Assembly (NCBI GenBank): GCA_023231445.1
Contig: JALNVF010000041.1
Coordinates: 1 to 22,666 of the forward strand
DNA from: Treponema sp.
Lineage (GTDB): Bacteria > Spirochaetota > Spirochaetia > Treponematales > Treponemataceae
Direction: 5' to 3'
DNA: 22,666 nucleotides
The translations under genes and the position numbers were made by a program. This document shows, one piece after another, positions 6,697-13,966 of this stretch. The notes beneath the pieces are model-generated. The model ran no database searches. It was given only the letters and a program-made list of their open reading frames with translations, and was not told the DNA's origin. How positions within the stretch are numbered: position 1 is the first letter of the stretch; each line of letters begins with the position of its first letter.

Positions 6697-7674
6697 ATGA
6701 AATTTACTGCATTTAGTGATTCAGGACACTGGTATAAGGGGAATCTTCACAGCCACACGACGAATTCGGACGGAAATCTGCGACCGTCCGAAAGTGTAAA
6801 ACTGTACAAGTCATACGGGTATAATTTTTTATGTTTTACCGAACATGATCTGTATACGGATTACCGTTCTAAATTTAATTCCGACGATTTTATCATTCTA
6901 CCCGGCGTGGAAGCAGGAGTATATTTTATTAATATCAGGACAAAGTCGCTGGAAAAGGTTCATCACATGAACGGTATTCTTGGTACGTCCGAAATGCAGG
7001 CAGCGGCTCATCACGGTTTGTTCAGACATAAGCAGCGTTTTTTGCCGCGTATCATATACAAGAAATGGGATGGAGCGGCGGAAGCTGAACGTCTTGCCGA
7101 AAAACTTTATTCGCACGGCTGTCTTGTTATGTATAATCATCCGTTCTGGTCGCGTGTTGCGCCGAAAGAATATATGCATACGAAGAATCTCTGGGCACTT
7201 GAGATATTTAATTACAATACGATGAATGAATGCGGTCAGGGTGTGTGTACGCGTGAGTGGGATACGCTGCTAGGAAGAGACACATTCATTCTGGGAACGG
7301 CCGTTGACGATAATCATAATGCGGGAAAATTCGACGATGCATGCGGCGGATATGTTATGGTGCAGGCGGAAAAGCTGACGCATGATTCAATTGTGACGTC
7401 TCTGCTTGAAGGCCGTTTTTATTCGTCGTCAGGGCCGGAAATTTACAACTGGGGAATTAAACACGGTACGGCATGGATAGACTGTTCTTCCGCTGCCAGA
7501 ATAAATTTTGTCTGCGGCGGACCTGTGGGAAGCAGCAGAACATATCTGCCGGAACTGCCGGGCGGAAAGATTACTTACAGCGAACACGTAATGAAGGGAA
7601 CGGAAACGTATCTGCGTATAGAATGCGTTGATTCTGCAGGACGGACCGCATGGACGAATCCGGTAATGCTGTAA
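6697..7674 (+). CDS. PHP-domain metal-dependent phosphoesterase-like protein
   Basis: The product has 325 residues and starts behind GAGAGGG. It carries the PHP motifs: NLHSHTTNSDG with His18, His20 and Asp25, then FTEHD with His50 and Asp51, GVEAG with Glu72, HH at 89-90, NHPFW with His148, and a final VDDNH with Asp205 and His207. These form the trinuclear metal site used for phosphoester hydrolysis in the PHP family. The last hundred residues look like a beta-rich accessory domain. There is no signal peptide, so it is probably cytoplasmic. The substrate is unknown; nucleotide or sugar phosphates are typical for relatives. The gene follows GH1 by 146 bp and has its own inverted repeat upstream. 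Confidence 0.85.
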   Translation: MKFTAFSDSGHWYKGNLHSHTTNSDGNLRPSESVKLYKSYGYNFLCFTEHDLYTDYRSKFNSDDFIILPGVEAGVYFINIRTKSLEKVHHMNGILGTSEMQAAAHHGLFRHKQRFLPRIIYKKWDGAAEAERLAEKLYSHGCLVMYNHPFWSRVAPKEYMHTKNLWALEIFNYNTMNECGQGVCTREWDTLLGRDTFILGTAVDDNHNAGKFDDACGGYVMVQAEKLTHDSIVTSLLEGRFYSSSGPEIYNWGIKHGTAWIDCSSAARINFVCGGPVGSSRTYLPELPGGKITYSEHVMKGTETYLRIECVDSAGRTAWTNPVML

Positions 7675-7684
7675 GGGACAACCC

Positions 7685-7704
7685 TTTTCCTGCTGCAGGT
7701 AAAA
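7685..7704. terminator. Possible bidirectional terminator between convergent genes
   Basis: TTTTCCTG (7685-7692) pairs with CAGG and AAAA (7696-7704, one bulged T) around a 3-nt loop. It lies just past the PHP stop and just before the HAD stop. The GC core is short, so this is tentative. Confidence 0.3.
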
Positions 7705-7710
7705 GCTGCT

Positions 7711-8388
7711 TCAGCATAACAACTCTGTGAAGTTTTCGATTACATAATCTGCATGCAGTGCAAATGCCGGTATTCCTTCCGGCCACGTGTTTTTGATTAT
7801 CTGTGTAGTAAGTACGGAAGTAATTCCCGCATTTTTCGCGCCTTCAAGTTCGTTGAATCCTCCGTCACCGATAAAAACGCTGCTTTGCTTGTCGGCTCCT
7901 GTTTTTCTGACAGCGAAATCGTATATCGCCGCATCCGGTTTCATGAGCCCGGTATCACAGGAAAAAACTGTTTCGTCAAAGAAAGGAAACAGCGGAGAGT
8001 CTTTCCAGAATAATGTATCAAACGCGTCAGCATTGCTTATCAGGGTGATTTTTTTGTTCCGTTTGTGGAGTTCCTGTATCGTTTTTAATATATCTGGATC
8101 GATTTGAACCATAGCACGGCGGAATCGTTCTTTACGTACGTTGAATACTGTGTTTATAATTTCCTGACCGGCATCCGGTCTGCAGTTTCTGACAAGTCCT
8201 GTAATTATTTCTTCCGGACTTGTTATCCGTCCGCGGGCACGGTTTTCGTAATTGTATTCGGAGTTTTTGTCCCATGCTTCTTTTGAAATTCCCAGCAGAT
8301 TGTATTCACGGCTGCATTCCTGTTCGTACGGTTCCAGCTTTATCAGGGTATTGAACAAATCAAAAAAGTAATAATCGAATTCCCGCAT
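7711..8388 (-). CDS. HAD-superfamily hydrolase
   Basis: The product has 225 residues and shows all four HAD motifs: I, FFDLFNTL with Asp10; II, LISNA (Ser118); III, MKPD with Lys150; IV, IGDGGFNEL with Asp175. The helical cap lies between motifs I and II (residues about 15-95). In motif I the second aspartate of DxDxT is phenylalanine (Phe12), a pattern found in dehalogenase-like and some phosphatase-like members, so simple phosphatase activity should not be assumed. The protein is probably cytoplasmic. The ribosome binding site is weak (GTGG, far upstream), so the start is less certain. The gene converges with the PHP gene and diverges from the small lipoprotein gene. Confidence 0.85.
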   Translation of the reverse strand: MREFDYYFFDLFNTLIKLEPYEQECSREYNLLGISKEAWDKNSEYNYENRARGRITSPEEIITGLVRNCRPDAGQEIINTVFNVRKERFRRAMVQIDPDILKTIQELHKRNKKITLISNADAFDTLFWKDSPLFPFFDETVFSCDTGLMKPDAAIYDFAVRKTGADKQSSVFIGDGGFNELEGAKNAGITSVLTTQIIKNTWPEGIPAFALHADYVIENFTELLC

Positions 8389-8522
8389 GTGTTACTTTTA
8401 CCACACTTAAAGACGCACTGCAATACTTTTTTCCTGCGTACTGTCGGATTCCAAGGTAAGATTGTCAAATACAGAAATTGTCCGTCAGTTGCGCTGCTGA
8501 TTGTATGTAAGAGGAATTGTAT

Positions 8523-8888
8523 ATGAACGGATGTATTCTGCCGGTTTTTCTGACTGCCCTGGTATTAACCGGCTGCGGTACTCAGTCCCCTGCCTATACC
8601 AGTCAGACTTATACCGGTTCAAGAACTGCCGGCCATGAAGCCGTTGCTGCGTACGACAGGCTGACTGCTGAACAGAAAAATGCAGCAGTCAGCCTGAAGA
8701 CGTATTTTGAGCACGCATCAGTCGGCCGCAATATATTAAACGGTGTGCAGAAACTGATTGCAGACGGCGTCGAACTCGAATGGCCCGACTATTCGCATGA
8801 TTCAGGCCATATGAATGCGGACGACTATGACCTGCGTCCCGCAAAGGTACTTATTACGCTGCTTGCGCGTATCGGCACCTCCGACTGA
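8523..8888 (+). CDS. Small lipoprotein, possibly a truncated remnant
   Basis: The product has 121 residues. The ATG at 8523 is chosen over an in-frame TTG at 8517 because GAGG (8511-8514) is spaced 8 bases from the ATG. The N-terminus is a lipoprotein signal with LVLTGC (Cys at about 18), then a threonine/serine-rich linker, then AEQKNAAVSLKTYFEHASVG followed by RNILNGVQKLI. The FxHxSVGxNIxxG pattern is one I recall from the start of longer (about 250-300 residue) exported bacterial proteins of unclear function. Here the frame stops soon afterwards with no recognisable continuation, so the gene may be 3'-truncated. I cannot name a function. Confidence 0.6.
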   Translation: MNGCILPVFLTALVLTGCGTQSPAYTSQTYTGSRTAGHEAVAAYDRLTAEQKNAAVSLKTYFEHASVGRNILNGVQKLIADGVELEWPDYSHDSGHMNADDYDLRPAKVLITLLARIGTSD

Positions 8889-8949
8889 CGGGAAGCGCCT
8901 CTGTCTGTATCTGAATAAATAAGCCTGTACTTTGAAATAATAATAATAA

Positions 8950-9365
8950 TCAGTCCGGTTTGTGCTGGGAAACGTATATATACCAGCAGATACCGTATTT
9001 ATCGACTACGTCAGCAGAAAGGGGCGACCACGGAAGTTCTCCAGCTGGACGTAATATATGTCCTCCCGCAGAGAGCATTTCATATGCATGATACAGTTCT
9101 TCATCGCTGTTCAAATTAACACCAAGGCTCATTGTCGGTTTACCGGACGACAGCATGGCCTGTACAATTGATGCTTCTTCTGATTCGCTTACGGCGAATA
9201 CGCTCTGCCCGTCTTTTTCCAGTTCTGCCTGCAGATACGTTCTGCATGCAGATACGTTCCGTCATCATTTCTGGCGTTATATCCGATGTTCATTCCGAAT
9301 GCGTCACAGTAAAACGCTGCGGCTTCCGTACTGTTTTTGACATATAGCGTCGCACCTAAGGTCAT
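8950..9365 (-). pseudogene. VOC-family (PhnB-like) gene broken by a 17-bp tandem duplication
   Basis: From ATG 9365, behind AAGGAG, the frame reads MTLGATLYVKNSTEAAAFYC, then a segment ending NDDGTYLHAE, and then runs into a stop. The correct frame resumes as ELEKDGQSVFAVSESEEA and continues to YGICWYIYVSQHKPD. The cause is visible: TTCTGCCTGCAGATACG (9223-9239) is followed directly by a near-copy (9240-9256, one mismatch). Removing one 17-bp unit restores a 132-residue VOC protein similar in type to the one at 4534-5022. The gene is therefore recently inactivated, unless the copy is a sequencing error. Confidence 0.8.
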
Positions 9366-9421
9366 CTGTTTTCTCCTTATTATAATATTATTATACTGTA
9401 GATATTTATTATTTACTGCTT

Positions 9422-9608
9422 TTAAAAATTTGCCAGATATTCATGTACGGAGCGGGTCATTTCTCTGGAGAAGCCGGATACATATATTCCGAATAGTCGT
9501 ATCCCTTCTCATGGTGTACTTCTTTAAACATTTCCGTCAGCTTGTTTTTTCATCCGTGAGTATTTGTTTTTCTGAACGATGTCTGGCTGTTTTCGTTATC
9601 ATTGACAT
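9422..9608 (-). pseudogene. Probable frameshifted remnant downstream of the HxlR gene
   Basis: An ATG at 9608 sits behind GGAGG (9614-9618), directly after the HxlR stop on the same strand. It reads MSMITKTARHRSEKQILTDE and then a stop. Adding one A to the A6 run near 9550 would continue as NKLTEMFKEVHHEKGYDYSE up to YMYPA. A second shift would continue as GFSREMTRSVHEYLANF to a stop at 9422. The strong ribosome binding site and coding-like text across three frames suggest a decayed short gene. I do not recognise the family. Confidence 0.4.
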
Positions 9609-9626
9609 AAATTCCTCCGTTTCATT

Positions 9627-9989
9627 TCACTCTTTTTTTACATTCTGTTTTTTTGTTTTCATAAAAGTAATATACGAATCCCCGAACACGGCAAGTGCCT
9701 GTATGACAGGCATAAATTCTGTGCCTATGCCGGTAAGGGAATATTCGACTTTCGGCGGTATGGTATTGAAAACTTTGCGCTGTATAAGGTTGTAGTCTTC
9801 AAGAAAACGCAGCTGTTTTGTAAGTGTCGTCTGTGTAATGTCTCCGAGTGCGCGCTGCAGTTCTCCGAATCGCATCGTTTTTTCTTGGAGCAGATGCATT
9901 ATCAGCAGACTCCATTTGCCGGAAAACAGTTTCTGGGTTGTGACGTACGGACAGATCCCGAAAAGTTCTTCTGCTTCATTTTTATCCAT
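9627..9989 (-). CDS. HxlR-family winged-helix transcriptional regulator
   Basis: The product has 120 residues and starts behind GGAAGG. It has the whole HxlR domain: Cys13 in GICPYVTTQKLFSGKWSLLI, then MRFGELQRALGDITQTTLTK as helix-turn-helix, RFLEDYNLIQRKVFNTIPPK and VEYSLTGIG for the wing, and a C-terminal dimer helix. The N-terminal cysteine is the conserved residue that senses thiol or electrophile stress in relatives such as HypR and YodB. The gene diverges from the PNPOx-like gene across 124 bp containing two AGTAT-type inverted repeats. The simplest model is that it represses that neighbour and itself. Confidence 0.9.
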   Translation of the reverse strand: MDKNEAEELFGICPYVTTQKLFSGKWSLLIMHLLQEKTMRFGELQRALGDITQTTLTKQLRFLEDYNLIQRKVFNTIPPKVEYSLTGIGTEFMPVIQALAVFGDSYITFMKTKKQNVKKE

Positions 9990-10016
9990 AAGGGTACCTT
10001 CCTGATATATGACAGC

Positions 10017-10034
10017 AGTATCTAAAAAGATACT
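10017..10034. promoter_or_regulatory. Candidate HxlR operator 1
   Basis: AGTATCT AAAA AGATACT is a perfect 7-bp inverted repeat with a 4-bp spacer. It lies in the spacer between the divergent HxlR and PNPOx-like genes, 28 bp from the HxlR start. Confidence 0.55.
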
Positions 10035-10081
10035 TAGTATAGTAAAAAATCGTACTTGTAATATACAACTACTATTAGTAC

Positions 10082-10093
10082 AGTATCAATACT
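10082..10093. promoter_or_regulatory. Candidate HxlR operator 2
   Basis: AGTAT CA ATACT repeats the half-site of the 10017-10034 palindrome. It lies about 20 bp before the start of the PNPOx-like gene, where bound protein would block transcription or translation start. Confidence 0.45.
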
Positions 10094-10113
10094 ATGCTTT
10101 GTGGAGGCATTAT

Positions 10114-10506
10114 ATGACACGTACGTATGAATTTTTGAGAAAAGCAGGAACATTTTATCTTGCAACAATGGATGGTGATCAGCCGCGGGTTCGGCCGTTC
10201 GGTGCGGTGTGTATCTATAACGGTAAACTGTATATTACGACAAGTAATAAAAAGAACTGTTTCCGGCAGATGCTCGAAAATCCGAAAGTTGAGATTTCAG
10301 GTATGGCCGGAGACGAATGGATAAGACTTACCTGCGAAGTGGTCAGGGACGAATCTGTTGAAGCGGAAAAAGCTATGCTGGAAGATAATCCTTCGCTCAA
10401 GGGTATGTACGCCGTTGACGACGGTAAGTTCGAAGTGCTTTATTTAAAAAATGCAGCTGCTGTCTTTAATGCATTTGGTAAAGAACCTTTAGTGGAAAAA
10501 TTCTGA
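10114..10506 (+). CDS. Pyridoxamine 5'-phosphate oxidase-like (flavin split-barrel) protein
   Basis: The product has 130 residues. The start at 10114 is chosen because GGAGG lies just upstream; the frame is open from 10009, but that stretch is promoter and operator DNA. The sequence fits the PNPOx-like split barrel: FLRKAGTFYLATMDGDQPRV and RPFGAVCIYNGKLYITT, then NKKNCFRQMLENPKVEISG and EWIRLTCEVVRD. Members bind FMN or F420/haem and act as small reductases or oxidases. No specific reaction can be given. Divergence from an HxlR regulator suggests induction by thiol-reactive or oxidative stress. Confidence 0.85.
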   Translation: MTRTYEFLRKAGTFYLATMDGDQPRVRPFGAVCIYNGKLYITTSNKKNCFRQMLENPKVEISGMAGDEWIRLTCEVVRDESVEAEKAMLEDNPSLKGMYAVDDGKFEVLYLKNAAAVFNAFGKEPLVEKF

Positions 10507-10536
10507 AACTCCGGTATCGGCGGCCGAGTTTTTTCC
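10507..10536 (+). terminator. Terminator after the PNPOx-like gene
   Basis: AACTCCGG (10507-10514) pairs with CCGAGTT (10524-10530) with one bulged C, followed by a six-T run (10529-10534). It directly follows the stop codon and precedes the convergent DUF2202 gene. Confidence 0.5.
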
Positions 10537-10541
10537 GGCAT

Positions 10542-11069
10542 TCAGTACTTTTTGAGCTGTTTCCGGAATGCCTGCAGATGGTTTTCGGAAGCCCGTTTAA
10601 GACTTCTGAAAAGTCTGCTGATATCTGAAGTATCTGCTCCGGCAAGTTTATCGTCGGAAAGAAAGCGTTCGTACATCGCTATATTGTCAAGTTCTGCCTG
10701 AACACCTGTTTTTAATGCTTCTTTTAAATCTGAAGGAACAACTGCATATGCTGCGCCCTGGTCGGGCGGTACAGCGATATCGTGTGTACCGCATGCTCTT
10801 TTTACAGCGGCAATATGAGTTTCTTCTGCTTTGAGAATTGAATCGAACGGTTTGACTGTCCCGAATTCCGCCAGTATGGCAGTATATTCAGCGTGCGCCA
10901 TGTATTCGTCTTCAAGCGAGTACAGGAGCATGTCTTCAATATTCAGCTCCGTGTCCTGCGCAGCGGCCTTGTTTCCGTAAGGTACAGGACTGTTTTCAGA
11001 AAAGAGTCCCATCGTGCAGACTGTTAAAAATACTGCCGCTGATAGAACGATACGTGAAATATGTTCCAT
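10542..11069 (-). CDS. Exported DUF2202 ferritin-like protein
   Basis: The product has 175 residues and starts behind AGGAGG. Residues 1 to about 25 form a signal peptide (hydrophobic, with Cys18 but no good lipobox), so the protein is probably periplasmic. The rest is a four-helix DUF2202 domain with ferritin-like metal-ligand spacing: LLYSLEDEYMAHAEY (Glu53/55/61), AEETHIAAVKRA (Glu82, His85), VQAELDNIAMYERFL (Glu126, Glu134) and RASENHLQAFRKQL (His164). A di-iron role in oxidative stress or metal handling is plausible from the fold but unproven. It is convergent with the PNPOx-like gene and separated from the DinB gene by 69 bp on the same strand. Confidence 0.82.
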   Translation of the reverse strand: MEHISRIVLSAAVFLTVCTMGLFSENSPVPYGNKAAAQDTELNIEDMLLYSLEDEYMAHAEYTAILAEFGTVKPFDSILKAEETHIAAVKRACGTHDIAVPPDQGAAYAVVPSDLKEALKTGVQAELDNIAMYERFLSDDKLAGADTSDISRLFRSLKRASENHLQAFRKQLKKY

Positions 11070-11138
11070 AAAACCTCCTGTTGTATAATAATTACTGTAA
11101 CACCAGTATATTAAAATGACAGGGAGAAAATTTGTATT

Positions 11139-11675
11139 TTACCTGAACAATCCTGTGTACACGGGCCATTGTTTTCCCGTCTGTACGGTCAGCCCGGATG
11201 ATAATCCCAGATGCCACATACTATGTCTGCTCTGTCCTATAATGAGCGTAAGCCTGCTAAAACGGCAGCCGTCAGGTTTTTCAGCGAGCATGGTATCGTC
11301 AAGCGTACTCAAATATGATTCGATCTTTTGCCGCACATAGGATGCATAGGCTGCAAGCTGCTCCCGCTTCACCGTAACTTCCGCAGCCTGGCGGTATCCC
11401 GGGCGGTTTTCGTCTATAACTGCAAGATCTGGTTCTATACCGCAGACGGAAACAGCAGGTTCCGTAAAATTATCAGGATTTATAAAATTTTTATCAAGAG
11501 AATGGATTGTATGGAAAAGATAACGCCAGTTGGGCAGTCCGTCTATCGGTACGTTAAGATCCGCTGCGGCGATCTGGTCATCAAGGTTTTTAAGAAGAAT
11601 TTCTGTCTGCTCCCGGATAATACCGGTGAGCTGGCTGTTTGACTCTGAATGTATTTTCATATAAGTAATATACAT
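11139..11675 (-). CDS. DinB-like metal-binding four-helix protein
   Basis: The product has about 178 residues from ATG 11675. No start has a good ribosome binding site: ATG 11660 is also possible, and the frame is open to 11810, although that extension looks non-coding. The DinB fold is indicated by its histidines: HTIHSLDKNF in the second helix (His55/His58) and RHSMWHLGLSSGL near the end (His151, His155). These form the usual three-His metal site. Members include damage-inducible proteins and thiol transferases, and no substrate is evident here. The gene lies upstream of the DUF2202 gene on the same strand, so the two may be co-transcribed. Confidence 0.7.
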   Translation of the reverse strand: MYITYMKIHSESNSQLTGIIREQTEILLKNLDDQIAAADLNVPIDGLPNWRYLFHTIHSLDKNFINPDNFTEPAVSVCGIEPDLAVIDENRPGYRQAAEVTVKREQLAAYASYVRQKIESYLSTLDDTMLAEKPDGCRFSRLTLIIGQSRHSMWHLGLSSGLTVQTGKQWPVYTGLFR

Positions 11676-11836
11676 TTTTTTTCTGTTATTTTCCACTTTT
11701 TCAGGGGTACATACCGGCAGCCGGCATTTTAATCCGTATAGAGTATGTAATTCTCTTTTTCTATGGTCGGATTTTTGATTGTAAAAAAGTAGTAATTTGA
11801 TTAGTATCATTTCATTCCATTTTGAGGTAAAAAATT

Positions 11837-12778
11837 ATGAATATAAAAAAGGGAATACTTTTTATTTCACTTTCAACTGTGCTGTTCAGTTCCATGGAAG
11901 TTGCACTGAAATTTGTTTCCGGACAATTTAATCCGGTACAGCTTACCTGTACGCGCTTTTTTGTTGGAGGTCTTTTTCTTCTGCCGTTTGCATTCCGTGC
12001 GTTAAGATTACGCGGTGAAAAAATTACAGTACAGGCAGCTGCTTATTTTGGGCTGCTTGGGTTATTCAATGTTGTGCTGAGCATGATGTTTTATCAGCTT
12101 GCGGTTATGAACGCAAATGCCTCGGCCGTCGCCGTGGTTTTCAGTTCAAATCCTGTTTTTGTGCTGTTTTTTGCTTTTCTTATTATTCATGAACAGGTAA
12201 AAAAACATGAGGTTATAGCTTTACTGCTTGATGTTGCCGGTATTGCCATTATTGTAACAGGAGCAGGTTCTGCGGGAACGCCTGCTGGATTCCTGTTTAT
12301 AGGTCTTTCCGTTGTTTTTTTTGCACTTTACAGCGTATCCGGTAAAGAAGGATGCCGCCGTTACGGAGGTGCAGCAGTGACGTGCGGTTCTTTTTTGTTT
12401 GGTTCATTTGAGCTGCTGACTGTCGTTGCGCTCAGCCATATTGAACCTGTGGCGGAAATACTTACAAAGACAGGACTTTCTGCATTTGCGCAAATTCCAC
12501 TCTGCACGGGATATACTCCCGCCGTACTTCCTGTGTTTCTGTATATCTGTATTGCGGTTACCGGCGGTGGATTTGCGTCTTATTTTATGGCGATGGAATA
12601 TACCAGTCCGTCCTTAGCTTCTCTCGTATTTTTTATTAAACCTGTGCTGGCTCCTGTCCTTGCACTGTTTATTCTGCATGAGACGATTGCTCCTGCAATG
12701 TTGTTCGGAATAGCTGTTATTGCGGCAGGATCTCTTGTATCGTTTATTCCTGCAATAATTGAACAGAGAAAGCGGTAA
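11837..12778 (+). CDS. EamA-family drug/metabolite transporter
   Basis: The product has 313 residues, the standard length for ten-helix DMT transporters with two EamA repeats (about 1-140 and 150-305). Family marks are the N-terminal LFSSMEVALKFVSG, the TRFFVGGLFLLP segment, and the paired VVFSSNPVFVLFFAFLIIHE and LVFFIKPVLAPVLALFILHE at equivalent places in the two halves. The start follows TTGAGG. Relatives export or import amino acids, nucleotides or metabolites across the inner membrane. The substrate is unknown. A two-domain response regulator follows after 39 bp on the same strand. Confidence 0.88.
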   Translation: MNIKKGILFISLSTVLFSSMEVALKFVSGQFNPVQLTCTRFFVGGLFLLPFAFRALRLRGEKITVQAAAYFGLLGLFNVVLSMMFYQLAVMNANASAVAVVFSSNPVFVLFFAFLIIHEQVKKHEVIALLLDVAGIAIIVTGAGSAGTPAGFLFIGLSVVFFALYSVSGKEGCRRYGGAAVTCGSFLFGSFELLTVVALSHIEPVAEILTKTGLSAFAQIPLCTGYTPAVLPVFLYICIAVTGGGFASYFMAMEYTSPSLASLVFFIKPVLAPVLALFILHETIAPAMLFGIAVIAAGSLVSFIPAIIEQRKR

Positions 12779-12817
12779 ATGGTTTATCTGTAAAAAATGT
12801 GTTAGAATTTGATCTGT

Positions 12818-13912
12818 ATGACATTTGAAAACAGCGGATACGGTTCTTCAATTCTCATAGCCTGTGGTGATGAATCAGAAAGAGACATCACTGCAGCTCT
12901 GCTGTCTTCTGAAAACTACCGGGTTATGTACGCCGGAACAGGACAGGAAGTTCTAACCCTGTCAGCCGGTGAAAAGATTGATCTTATTCTGATGGATATC
13001 ATGATGCCCGGTATGGACAGTCTTGAAATTGTGAGGCGTTTGAAAGAGGATGAGCATACGAGCTGCATTCCGGTACTAATTACTACGTTATCTGCAGAAA
13101 AGAAAAAAATACTGAAAGCACTGAAGGCCGGTGCTGATGATGTTCTTGTAAAACCCCTTGATGGAGATGAACTCGCTGCACGTATACACAATTTTCTGCG
13201 ATCCAAAGAATACGGAGATTTTCTAAATTATTATAACGATTCACTTAAGATAGAAATTAAGGAAAGGGCAACAAAACTTGATGAAGCGTACCGGGAAACT
13301 CTGGTAACGCTTGTTCGAGCTTCGGAATTCAGAGATGAGGATACAGGCTTTCATATAAACCGCATCGGCCGGTACAGCTGTGCGCTTGCAGAGCTGCTCG
13401 GTATGGATGAAGATTTTATTAAAACTATTCTGCTTGCAGCACTTATGCACGATGTAGGAAAAATAGGAATCCCCGATTCTATTCTTCTTAAACACAGCAA
13501 ACTTAACGACGAAGAAATGAAAGTCATGCATTCGCACTGTATGCTTGGTGCTGAGATTCTCCGCGGCGGAAATTCGCGTTATCTTATTATGGGTGCAGAA
13601 ATAGCGCTGTCCCATCATGAACACTGGGACGGTTCCGGCTATCCGGAAGGTCTTATAGGCAGTAAAATACCGCTCTCTGCACGGATAACGCAGATCGCAG
13701 ATGTGTACGATGCCCTGCGCAGCAAACGTCCGTACAAACCTGCGCTTGATCACGCAACTACGATGCATATACTGACTGAAGGGGACGGAAGAACTATGCC
13801 TTTTCATTTTGATCCTGATATTCTGAGTGTCTTTCGGGACAATGCCGACATGTTCGACAGTATCTATAATTCTTCGAATACGGTATCGGAAAAGCAGGGG
13901 CACCGGACATAA
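12818..13912 (+). CDS. Response regulator with HD-GYP domain (cyclic-di-GMP phosphodiesterase)
   Basis: The product has 364 residues from ATG 12818; an in-frame TTG at 12809 is an alternative, and neither has a strong ribosome binding site. Residues 10-128 are a CheY-like receiver with the phospho-acceptor Asp60 in LILMDIMMPGMD and Lys112 in VKPLD. A short helix links it to an HD-GYP domain (about 155-345) with HDVGKIGIPD (His211, Asp212, GIPD 217-220), HHEHWDGSGYP (266-276) and ITQIADVYDALRSKRPYK. All catalytic residues are present, so it should degrade cyclic-di-GMP in response to a kinase signal. No histidine kinase is nearby, so the partner is elsewhere. It is convergent with the Rieske gene. 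Confidence 0.92.
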   Translation: MTFENSGYGSSILIACGDESERDITAALLSSENYRVMYAGTGQEVLTLSAGEKIDLILMDIMMPGMDSLEIVRRLKEDEHTSCIPVLITTLSAEKKKILKALKAGADDVLVKPLDGDELAARIHNFLRSKEYGDFLNYYNDSLKIEIKERATKLDEAYRETLVTLVRASEFRDEDTGFHINRIGRYSCALAELLGMDEDFIKTILLAALMHDVGKIGIPDSILLKHSKLNDEEMKVMHSHCMLGAEILRGGNSRYLIMGAEIALSHHEHWDGSGYPEGLIGSKIPLSARITQIADVYDALRSKRPYKPALDHATTMHILTEGDGRTMPFHFDPDILSVFRDNADMFDSIYNSSNTVSEKQGHRT

Positions 13913-13966
13913 AAAAATTACTGGGTGCCTGCCGCTTGCGACGGAGTAGTAAATTCTCTGTCCGGA

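Noticed and set aside
13241..13903. 220-codon minus-strand ORF opposite the HD-GYP gene
   Set aside because: It is antisense to a fully conserved HD-GYP domain and its translation shows no family pattern.
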